From assembly GCF_022374935.2 (NCBI RefSeq), contig NZ_CP092430.2:4216001-4280000 (forward strand): a stretch of 64,000 nt of DNA, given 5' to 3'. A program made the position numbers and the translations under genes. The DNA comes from Mycolicibacter virginiensis. GTDB lineage: Bacteria; Actinomycetota; Actinomycetes; Mycobacteriales; Mycobacteriaceae. This document shows, piece by piece, positions 55,868 through 64,000 of the stretch (positions are counted from its first letter, which is position 1; every line of letters begins with the position of its first letter). The notes beneath the pieces are model-generated. The model was given only the letters and a program-made list of their open reading frames with translations. It did no database searches and was not told the DNA's origin.

Positions 55868-57025
55868 TTAGCCGAGGATCAGGCCCGATGTAGGCACACC
55901 GGTCCCGGCGGTCACCAGCACGTGCTCGACGCCATCGACCTGGTTGACCGAAGTGCCGCGCAGCTGGCGCACGCCCTCGGCGATGCCGTTCATGCCGTGG
56001 ATGTAGGCCTCACCGAGCTGACCACCGTGGGTGTTGATCGGCAGCCGGCCGCCGAGCTCGATGGCGCCGCCGGCGATGAAGTCCTTGGCCTCGCCCTTGC
56101 CGCAGAATCCCAACTCTTCCAACTGGATCAGCGTGTAGGGGGTGAAGTGGTCGTAGAGCACCGCGGTCTGGATGTCGTCGGGCGTCAGACCCGACTGCGA
56201 CCACAGCTGCTTGCCCACCAGACCCATCTCGGGCAGCCCGAGCTCCTCACGGTAGTAGGAGTACATGGTGAACTGGTCGGCCCCGGCGGCCTGCGCGGCT
56301 GCCTCGATGATCGCCGGACGGTGCTTGAGGTCGCGAGCCCGCTCCGGAGTGGTGACGACGATCGCCACCCCGCCGTCGCTCTCCTGACAGCAGTCCAGCA
56401 GCCGCAGCGGTTCGGCGATCCACCGCGAGTTCTGATGATCCTCGATGGTGATCGGCTTGCCGTAGAAGAACGCCTTCGGGTTGGTCGCCGCGTGCTTGCG
56501 GTCGGCCACCGACACCGCACCGAAATCCGCACTGGTGGCGCCGTATTCGTGCATGTAGCGCTGGGCGATCATCGCCACCGACGCCGCCGGGGTGCTCAGG
56601 CCGTGCGGGTACGACCAGCTGTACTCCACGCCGCGCGAGTCGGCGTTGACCGTCAAGCCGGTCATCACCTGTCCGAACCGGAACTCCGAGCGCTCGTTAA
56701 AAGCGCGGTACGCCACCACGACTTCGGCGACTCCCGTGGCCACCGCCAGGGCGGCCTGCTGCACCGTCGCGGCGGCGGCACCGCCACCGTAGCCGATCTG
56801 GGAGAAGAACTTCAGCTCACCGATCCCGGTGGCACGCGCGACGGCGGTCTCCAGGTTGGAGTCCATGGTGAAGGTGACCAGGCCGTCGACATCGGAGGGC
56901 TTCAGGCCCGCGTCGTCGAGAGCGTCGAGCACCGCCTCGGCAGCCAAGCGTAGTTCGCTGCGCCCGGACTCCTTGGAGAAGTCGGTCGCGCCGATTCCGG
57001 CGATAGCCGCCTTACCGGACAACAT
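55868..57025 (-). CDS. ltp2: Ltp2, retro-aldolase of the last side-chain step
   Basis: 385 residues, ATG overlapping the chsH1 stop. Thiolase-fold SCP2-type protein. The segment SQIGYGGGAAAATVQQAALA stands where thiolases have the nucleophilic Cys, here absent, in agreement with the known aldol-lyase activity of Ltp2. C-terminal GGRLPINTHGGQLGEAYIHG is conserved. With ChsH2 (DUF35 part) it cleaves the 17-hydroxy-propionyl-CoA adduct to androst-dienedione and propionyl-CoA. Syntenic with Rv3540c. Last gene of the five-gene operon from chsE1. Confidence 0.94.
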   Translation of the reverse strand: MLSGKAAIAGIGATDFSKESGRSELRLAAEAVLDALDDAGLKPSDVDGLVTFTMDSNLETAVARATGIGELKFFSQIGYGGGAAAATVQQAALAVATGVAEVVVAYRAFNERSEFRFGQVMTGLTVNADSRGVEYSWSYPHGLSTPAASVAMIAQRYMHEYGATSADFGAVSVADRKHAATNPKAFFYGKPITIEDHQNSRWIAEPLRLLDCCQESDGGVAIVVTTPERARDLKHRPAIIEAAAQAAGADQFTMYSYYREELGLPEMGLVGKQLWSQSGLTPDDIQTAVLYDHFTPYTLIQLEELGFCGKGEAKDFIAGGAIELGGRLPINTHGGQLGEAYIHGMNGIAEGVRQLRGTSVNQVDGVEHVLVTAGTGVPTSGLILG

Positions 57026-57426
57026 CAGGCCTCCCCGAGGGTGAGTGTGGCGGTGGCGATGACGTGGTCGCCAAGACTGTTGTTGCCCACGACTTTCACG
57101 GTGACCAGGCCGTCGTCCACCGCCGTCACCTCACCGGAGAAGGTGACGGTGTCGTAGGCGTACCACGGCACACCCAGCCGCAGCCCGATCGAACGGATCA
57201 CCGCGTTGGACCCGGCCCAGTCGGTGATGTAGCGCTGCACCAGACCGGTATCGGTCAAGATGTTGACGAAGATGTCCTTGGAGCCCTTGGCCTGCGCCTT
57301 GTCCCGGTCGTGGTGCACGTCCTGGTAGTCGCGGGTGGCGATCGCCGTGGAGACGATGAAGGTCGGGTCCCCGTAGATCTTCAGCTCGGGCAGCTTGGTG
57401 CCCACGTCGACAGTCGCAGCGCTCAT
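57025..57426 (-). CDS. chsH1: ChsH1, MaoC-like subunit of the 2-enoyl-CoA hydratase
   Basis: 133 residues from the ATG at 57426 (ATGA overlap with the chsH2 stop). Single hotdog domain with TRDYQDVHHDRDKAQAKGSKD (about 37-57), where the Asp and His of the hydratase motif are found, so this is the catalytic half. It pairs with the MaoC domain of ChsH2 to hydrate 3-oxo-4,17-pregnadiene-20-carboxyl-CoA. Syntenic with Rv3541c. Tightly coupled to ltp2 and chsH2. Confidence 0.94.
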   Translation of the reverse strand: MSAATVDVGTKLPELKIYGDPTFIVSTAIATRDYQDVHHDRDKAQAKGSKDIFVNILTDTGLVQRYITDWAGSNAVIRSIGLRLGVPWYAYDTVTFSGEVTAVDDGLVTVKVVGNNSLGDHVIATATLTLGEA

Positions 57427-58406
57427 GCCCCGTCTCCTTCCACAGGCTCCCAGGCGTACAGAGACCACGCCGGACCGACATCGCTGGCAGGGAAATCGAG
57501 GAAGGTTGCGCGAACCGGCATTCCGATCTTGACCGCGGCAGCGTCGACGCCACGGAGCTCACCGAGCATCCGCACGCCCTCCTCCAGCTCGACCAGCGCG
57601 ATCACGAACGGCAAGCTGCGGCCGGGAACCTTGGGCGCGTGGTGCACCACGTAGCTGAACACCGTTCCCTTGCCGCTGGAGACGACATAGTCGGTGGTCT
57701 CGGTCTTGTCCTTCCAGACCGCCGGGACGGGCGGGTGCTGCAGGCTGCCGTCCGGGCGGAGCTGGATGCGCAGCTCGTGTGCGGCCACCCCGTCCCAGAA
57801 GTACTGGGAGTCCCGCGACCATGACGGGCGCATCATCTTGTCGGGGTCGAGGTCCTCGGGCACCGCGGCTGAGGAGCCCGCGCTTTCCTTATCGGCGGGC
57901 AGGAACTTCAGGATGCGCCAATTCATGTCGGCCACGCATTCCGTGTCTTCGTCGCCGTTTACCCACCAACGGATCTTCTGGGTGACGAAGTAGCCCTCAC
58001 CCAGGCCGGTCTTCTTGGGGCCGACGATGTCGGTCACCTCGGCGGTGACGCTGACTTCCTCGCCGGGACGCAGGTAGCGGTGGTAGGTCTGCTCACAGTT
58101 GGTGGCCACCACGCCGACATAGCCTGCGCCGTCGAACAGTTCCATGACTTTGCCGAGCGGGTCGTCGGCGGGGCGCTCCCCGCCCAGTCCCATCATGGTC
58201 CAGACCTGGATCATGGCCGGCGGAGCGACGATTCCGGGATGGCCAGCCGCCTGCGCGGCCGCCTCGTCGGTGTAGATCGGGTTGGCGTCGCCGATCGCGT
58301 CGACCCAATGCCGAATCATCGGCTGGTTCACCGGATCGCGGCCGGACCGTGGCTTGCTGCGGCCAGACGCCAGTATCTGCTCGATCCCGGAGGAAATGTC
58401 GGTCAT
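57423..58406 (-). CDS. chsH2: ChsH2, MaoC-DUF35 fusion subunit of the hydratase-aldolase complex
   Basis: 327 residues from the ATG at 58406, which has AGGAGAGG immediately upstream; an ATG at 58424 overlapping the chsE2 stop would add six residues. N-terminal MaoC-like domain (about 20-175, DANPIYTDEAAAQAAGHPGI) and C-terminal DUF35 domain (about 200-327). The DUF35 part docks Ltp2, the MaoC part docks ChsH1, coupling hydration to retro-aldol cleavage. No Cys pairs of a zinc ribbon are seen in the DUF35 part. Syntenic with Rv3542c. Confidence 0.94.
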   Translation of the reverse strand: MTDISSGIEQILASGRSKPRSGRDPVNQPMIRHWVDAIGDANPIYTDEAAAQAAGHPGIVAPPAMIQVWTMMGLGGERPADDPLGKVMELFDGAGYVGVVATNCEQTYHRYLRPGEEVSVTAEVTDIVGPKKTGLGEGYFVTQKIRWWVNGDEDTECVADMNWRILKFLPADKESAGSSAAVPEDLDPDKMMRPSWSRDSQYFWDGVAAHELRIQLRPDGSLQHPPVPAVWKDKTETTDYVVSSGKGTVFSYVVHHAPKVPGRSLPFVIALVELEEGVRMLGELRGVDAAAVKIGMPVRATFLDFPASDVGPAWSLYAWEPVEGDGA

Positions 58407-58420
58407 CACCTCTCCTCGAC

Positions 58421-59584
58421 TCATCGTGACACCCGCGGAACCTTCAGCCCAGAAGCGGCGATCATCTCGCGCATGACCTCGTTGACGCCGCCGCCGAAGG
58501 TGATCACCAGGTTGCGCTTGGCCATCTTGTCCAGCCAGACGAGGACTTCGGCGGTCTCGGGGTCCGCCGGGTTGCCGAATCTGCCGACGATCTCCTCAGC
58601 GAGGCGATTGACTTCCTGGATCCGTTCGGTGGAGAACACCTTGGTGGCCGCAGCGTCGGCGACGGCGATGTTCTCACCAGAGGCCGCCACCTGCCAGTTG
58701 AGCAACTCGTTGATACGCCAGATCGACTTGATCTGCGCCAGCAGGTGTTTCACGTCGTCGTGTTCGATCGGCGTAACGCCGTCCGAACCAGGCTTGGACG
58801 CCCAGCGGTGTACTTGGTCGTAGATGCCGGCGATGCGACCAGCCGGACCCAGACCGACGCGCTCGTGGTTGAGCTGAGTCGTGATGAGCTTCCAGCCACC
58901 GTTCTCCTCACCGACAAGCATGTCGGCGGGTACGTGCACGTCGTTGTAGTACGTCGCGTTGGTGTGATGGGCCCCATCGGACAGGATGATCGGAGTCCAG
59001 GAGTATCCGGGATCCTTCGTGTCGACGATGAGAATCGAGATGCCCTTGTGCTTGGCAGCGGCCGGGTCGGTTCGGCAGGCCAGCCAGATGTAGTCGGCGT
59101 CGTGGGCGCCCGTGGTCCACATCTTCTGCCCGTTGACGATGTATTCGTCACCGTGCTTGACCGCGGTGGTGCGCAGCGAGGCGAGATCGGTGCCGGCATC
59201 GGGTTCGGAGTAACCGATCGCGAAATGCACTTCGCCGGAAAGAATCCCAGGCAGGAACTTCTTCTTCTGCTCTTCGGTGCCGAGCAATTGCAGAGTCGGG
59301 CCGACGGTCTGCAAGGTGACCATCGGCAGTGGGAGGTCAGCCCTATTGGCTTCGTTGATGAAGATCTGCTGCTCGACGGGACCGAATCCCAGGCCGCCGT
59401 ACTCCTTGGGCCAGCCGACGCCCAACTTGCCGTCGCTGCCCATCCGCTTAATCACGGCACGGTAGGCCTCGTTGTGCCGATCCGACTCCATCGCCTGCGC
59501 CTCTTCGGGCGTGATGAGGGTCGAGAAGTACTCGCGCAGTTCGGCTTGCAGCGCCCGCTGCTCGGGTGTCAGGTCGATGAACAT
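58421..59584 (-). CDS. chsE2: ChsE2 (FadE29), acyl-CoA dehydrogenase subunit
   Basis: 387 residues, ATG adjacent to the chsE1 stop. Acyl-CoA dehydrogenase fold: FAIGYSEPDAGTDLASLRTT (about 131-150), MWTTGAHDADYIWLACRTDP, RNLVITFGGGVNEVMREMIA near the C-terminus. With ChsE1 it makes the alpha2beta2 dehydrogenase of the three-carbon side chain (3-oxo-4-pregnene-20-carboxyl-CoA). Syntenic with Rv3543c, within the igr-type operon required for the last side-chain cycle. Confidence 0.95.
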   Translation of the reverse strand: MFIDLTPEQRALQAELREYFSTLITPEEAQAMESDRHNEAYRAVIKRMGSDGKLGVGWPKEYGGLGFGPVEQQIFINEANRADLPLPMVTLQTVGPTLQLLGTEEQKKKFLPGILSGEVHFAIGYSEPDAGTDLASLRTTAVKHGDEYIVNGQKMWTTGAHDADYIWLACRTDPAAAKHKGISILIVDTKDPGYSWTPIILSDGAHHTNATYYNDVHVPADMLVGEENGGWKLITTQLNHERVGLGPAGRIAGIYDQVHRWASKPGSDGVTPIEHDDVKHLLAQIKSIWRINELLNWQVAASGENIAVADAAATKVFSTERIQEVNRLAEEIVGRFGNPADPETAEVLVWLDKMAKRNLVITFGGGVNEVMREMIAASGLKVPRVSR

Positions 59585-60589
59585 TTACGCTCCCACCAAA
59601 TCGAGGCGGTGCACGGGACCACCCAACAGCCGGGTCAAGTCTTTGATCGAGGAGTAGTAGCGGTCCATCGGGTAGGTGATGTCCATGCCCATACCGCCGT
59701 GCAGGTGGTGGCAGAGTCGCATGGCCGGTGCAGCCTGCGATGTCAGCCAGTAGCCCAGGATGCCGAGGTCTTCGCCGGCGTCCAGACCTTGAGCCAACCG
59801 CCAAATCGCTGATGTCGCCAGCAAGTCAATGGTCCGCGAAGCGATGTAGACCTCAGAAAGCTGAGCGGCCACGGTCTGGAACGTCGACAGGGGACGGCCG
59901 AACTGCTCGCGGGTGGCGACGTAGTCGGCGGTCAACCGCAGGGCGCCAGCCACCAGCCCGGCCGCGAACGCCCCGGTGGCGGCCAGCGCCAACTGGTTGA
60001 CTCGGGCAACGCTGGCGCCGTCGAGAACGTCGGCGTCCTCAACCGCGACGTCGGCGAACGTCACCACGTATTCGTCGGATCCGTTGGAGGCCGGTGTCTT
60101 GGTGACCGTGACGCCCTCGGCGTCCGGGGCGACGACCACCACCGCCTTGTCAGCGGTGACGACCAACCACGTCGCCGTCTGCGCATAGGGGACACCGGTC
60201 TTGGTGCCGTTGAGCTTCCCGCCGGCAAAGCTGGTCGTGGGGTGCTCCGGCAGCTGTCGGCCAGGTTCGTTCAGCGCGGCCGAGAGCACCGCACCGGTGG
60301 GCACCCCCGCCAGATACCGGTCCTGCTGGCTCTCGGACGCCAGGTCCAGCAGCGGGATCAACCCCAGGCCCAACGTCGCCAGCGCAGGACCGATGGTGCC
60401 ATGACGGCCGATCTCGGTCAGCGCGGTGGCCAACTCCGAGAGGCCCAGACCATCGCCGCCGAGTCGCTCCGGCACGCCGAGCGCCGCGACTCCGCCGGCT
60501 ACCAGCGCATCCCAGTTGTTGTCTCGGTCGAGCACCGACGTCACCACATCGGCGACAGCCTGCTGCTCCGGGTTCGGTGTGAAATCCAC
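59585..60589 (-). CDS. chsE1: ChsE1 (FadE28), acyl-CoA dehydrogenase subunit
   Basis: 334 residues from the GTG at 60589, with AAGGAGG six bases upstream; a longer frame to 60649 lacks this and would add unrelated residues. N-terminus VDFTPNPEQQAVADVVTSVL as in Mtb FadE28. ACAD fold with ADYVATREQFGRPLSTFQTV and HHLHGGMGMDITYPMDRYYS. Partner of ChsE2 in the heterotetramer. Syntenic with Rv3544c; the 37-base gap to cyp125 suggests one transcript from cyp125 through ltp2. Confidence 0.94.
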   Translation of the reverse strand: MDFTPNPEQQAVADVVTSVLDRDNNWDALVAGGVAALGVPERLGGDGLGLSELATALTEIGRHGTIGPALATLGLGLIPLLDLASESQQDRYLAGVPTGAVLSAALNEPGRQLPEHPTTSFAGGKLNGTKTGVPYAQTATWLVVTADKAVVVVAPDAEGVTVTKTPASNGSDEYVVTFADVAVEDADVLDGASVARVNQLALAATGAFAAGLVAGALRLTADYVATREQFGRPLSTFQTVAAQLSEVYIASRTIDLLATSAIWRLAQGLDAGEDLGILGYWLTSQAAPAMRLCHHLHGGMGMDITYPMDRYYSSIKDLTRLLGGPVHRLDLVGA

Positions 60590-60626
60590 CCGAATCCTCC
60601 TTGATTCGTCTAGGCCGTCAGTGTGC

Positions 60627-61877
60627 TCAGTGCGCGACCGGGCACGCACCCGAGTAGTCGACCGGCCAGTGCTTGATGCCGTTGAGCCAGCCGGACTTCA
60701 GCCGCTCCGGCTCTCCCATCGGCTTCAGGTCGGGCATGTGGTCGGCGACCGCGTTGAAGATCAGGTTGATGGTCAGGCGGGCCAGGTTGGCGCCGATGCA
60801 GTAGTGCGCCCCGGTGCCGCCGAAGCCGACGTGCGGGTTGGGGTCGCGAAGGATGTTGAAGGTGAACGGGTCGTCGAACACCTCCTCGTCGAAGTTGGCC
60901 GAACGGTAGGACATCACCACGCGGTCACCGGCCTTGATCTTGACGCCGTCGATCTCGGTGTCTTCGCTGGCCGTGCGCTGGAATGCCGAAACCGGGGTGG
61001 CCCAACGAATGATCTCGTCGACAGCGGTCTGCGGCCGTTCCCGCTTGAACAGCTCCCACTGGTCGGGGTTCTGCGAGAACGCGACCATGCCATGCGTAAT
61101 CGAGTTGCGGCTGGTCTCGTTACCGGCAACCGCCAGCATGATGACGAAGAAGCCGAACTCGTCATCGCTGAGCTTCTCGCCGTCGATGTCGGCCTGGATC
61201 AGCTTGGTCACGATGTCGTCGGTGGGGTTCTTGCCCCGTTCCTCGGCCATCTTCATGGCGTAGGTGATGACCTCGAACGACGACATCGCCGGGTCGACGT
61301 CGGCGTACTCCGGGTCCTCGCCGGCGGTCATCTCGTTAGACCAGCGGAACAACTTGTCCCGGTCGTCCTGGGGCACACCGAGCAGTTCGGCGATGGCCTG
61401 CAGCGGCAGCTCGCAGGACACCTGCTCGACGAAGTCGCCGGTGTTGGACGCCGCGGCGGTCTGGGCGATCTTCTGCGCCCGCGCCTTCAGCTCGTCCTCC
61501 AGCCGCGAGAGCGCGCGGGGGGTGAAGCCCCGGGAGATGATCTTGCGCAGCCGGGTGTGGTGCGGCGCGTCCATGTTCAGCAGGACCGCGCGCTGCAGGT
61601 CGACGGCCTCGCGGGTCATCTCCTGCGGCCAGACCGGGATCGCGCCGTTCATCGCACTGGAGAAGACGTCGCTGCGCAGCGAGACGTCCTTGACGTCCTT
61701 GTGCTTGGTCACCAGCCAGTAACCCTTGTCGCCGAAGCCTCCGGTTCCGCCGGGAACGTCGACCCAACGCACCGGTTCGGACTTACGCAGCTCGGCGAGC
61801 TCCTTGACCGGGAGGCCCTTCAGGCTCATCTCGGAATCGAGGAAGTCGAAGTCGCTGGGGATGGCGGGGCAGCCCAT
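60627..61877 (-). CDS. cyp125: CYP125, steroid C26 monooxygenase
   Basis: 416 residues from the ATG at 61877, with AAGGAG seven bases upstream. P450 motifs: I-helix MLAVAGNETSRNSITHG, ExxR in VDEIIRWATPV, haem-binding GGTGAHYCIGANLARL. Core and C-terminus (LNMDAPHHTRLRKIISRGFT, KSGWLNGIKHWPVDYSG) follow Mtb CYP125A1. The N-terminal ~75 residues (CPAIPSDFDFLDSEMSLKGL) diverge and lack the Mtb IYAERLP element, which the other CYP125-like protein keeps. It oxidises C26 of cholest-4-en-3-one through to the acid. Syntenic with Rv3545c; a KstR box lies 156 bases upstream. Confidence 0.92.
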   Translation of the reverse strand: MGCPAIPSDFDFLDSEMSLKGLPVKELAELRKSEPVRWVDVPGGTGGFGDKGYWLVTKHKDVKDVSLRSDVFSSAMNGAIPVWPQEMTREAVDLQRAVLLNMDAPHHTRLRKIISRGFTPRALSRLEDELKARAQKIAQTAAASNTGDFVEQVSCELPLQAIAELLGVPQDDRDKLFRWSNEMTAGEDPEYADVDPAMSSFEVITYAMKMAEERGKNPTDDIVTKLIQADIDGEKLSDDEFGFFVIMLAVAGNETSRNSITHGMVAFSQNPDQWELFKRERPQTAVDEIIRWATPVSAFQRTASEDTEIDGVKIKAGDRVVMSYRSANFDEEVFDDPFTFNILRDPNPHVGFGGTGAHYCIGANLARLTINLIFNAVADHMPDLKPMGEPERLKSGWLNGIKHWPVDYSGACPVAH

Positions 61878-62032
61878 GTGTCTACTCCTTGGGTGTTCTG
61901 TAGGTAACTGTGTGGGTTCGACGTTTGAACGATGAAGCGCTGAACAACGCCGTCTAGTGCCTGATTGCGACCATTGAAACACGGCCCGACCGCAGATCAA
62001 AGGCGCTGTCGCATCGTCGCTTGTCAGACTAA

Positions 62033-62046
62033 TGAAACGTGTTCTA
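62033..62046. promoter_or_regulatory. KstR box between cyp125 and fadA5
   Basis: TGAAACGTGTTCTA, full match to TnnAACnnGTTnnA, ten bases before the fadA5 ATG. It may also act on cyp125 across the divergent spacer. Confidence 0.86.
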
Positions 62047-62047
62047 G

Positions 62048-63207
<1,160 letters not shown>

Positions 63208-63208
<1 letters not shown>

Positions 63209-63597
63209 TGGCTTCGGTTCCGGAGAACGACCGCATCGCGGCGGCCCAGGCCTACATCGACGCGCTGGTCAGTCACGACGCTTCGGCGGTCCGATTCAGC
63301 CCGGACTGCGTCCGGATCGAGGTCGGACTCAAGACCGGTTTCTCGGGAAATCATCTGCGCCGCAGCCTCAACCGCGGTCCGCAGTTCCGGTTGATCTCGG
63401 CGGCCACGTTGCCGAAGTACAGCATCGACGGCGACGATGTGCGGGCGGTCTACGACATCATCACCAAGCCGTCGCTGTTCGGGGTCCGGGTCTGCTCGCA
63501 TGTCGACGAGGTTTTCCGGATCCCCGCTGACAGCCCGGACGGCACCGCCGTGATCCACCACATCCGCGCGGGGATTCGTCCGTTCATCCACCGTTAG
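63208..63597 (+). CDS. SnoaL/NTF2-like small protein after fadA5
   Basis: 129 residues from the GTG at 63208, which overlaps the fadA5 TAG (TAGTG). N-terminal helix AAAQAYIDALVSHDASAVRF, then DCVRIEVGLKTGFSGNHLRR, a strand YSIDGDDVRAVYDIITKP and C-terminal AVIHHIRAGIRPFIHR. The helix-strand layout suggests an NTF2/SnoaL-like fold, though the family match is weak. As far as I recall no gene lies between Rv3546 and Rv3547 in Mtb. Coupling to fadA5 suggests a function on side-chain intermediates. Confidence 0.6.

Positions 63598-64000
<403 letters not shown>

Overview
This window is a mycobacterial chromosome segment carrying most of the cholesterol uptake and degradation locus. Evidence: high GC, an Mce operon, a PPE protein, F420-type enzymes, a gene order close to Mycobacterium tuberculosis (Mtb) Rv3493c-Rv3547, and many copies of the KstR operator TnnAACnnGTTnnA. 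Mtb locus numbers and family assignments come from memory of that cluster, not from a search. Foreign genes between the syntenic blocks, and the absence of the Mtb PE_PGRS/PPE genes at those places, point to a non-tuberculous species that cannot be named from the sequence.

Layout. 1-9430 (minus): the mce4 sterol importer, yrbE4A-yrbE4B-mce4ABCD-lprN-mce4F and the start of a Mam protein, behind an operator-rich promoter (9431-9671). 9672-15555: hsd4A, fdxD, chsE4-chsE5, a SnoaL-like gene and fadD17. 15568-20041: a non-steroid block (ricin-type lectin, beta-lactamase-fold protein, succinate-semialdehyde dehydrogenase, WS/DGAT acyltransferase). 20105-26613: fadD19, echA19, an SDR, a DUF559-like gene bracketed by palindromes, cyp142 and an acetoacetate-decarboxylase-like gene. 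26709-29743: a polymorphic toxin island with a DUF2563 partner, a toxin, a candidate immunity gene and a decayed second immunity gene. 29782-41686: an acyl-CoA ligase, an F420 enzyme, the DUF35-ltp4-ltp3 aldolase set, a ketosteroid-isomerase-like protein, a gamma-carbonic-anhydrase-like protein, kshA, and a sulfotransferase-SDR-DUF1214 operon. 41783-47191: an IclR-led operon, a hemophore-like gene and a RecQ-phosphoribosyltransferase fusion. 47244-55797: hsaF-hsaG-hsaE, an extra CYP125-family P450, kstD, chsH3, and a PPE gene with a Zur-like box and an Asp-His repeat. 55868-64000: ltp2-chsH1-chsH2-chsE2-chsE1, cyp125, fadA5, a small gene and the start of a ddn-like gene.

How it works together. 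Mce4 imports sterol. CYP125/CYP142 oxidise C26 and FadD19/FadD17 form CoA thioesters. ChsE4-ChsE5, EchA19/ChsH3, Hsd4A and FadA5 run beta-oxidation cycles. ChsE1-ChsE2, ChsH1-ChsH2 and Ltp2 remove the last propionyl unit. KstD and KshA open ring B, and HsaE-HsaG-HsaF finish ring A/B products to pyruvate and propionyl-CoA. Twelve KstR-type boxes (ten perfect, two with one mismatch) lie at nine places in promoter regions; kstR itself is outside the window. No tRNA, rRNA, insertion sequence or CRISPR array was seen.
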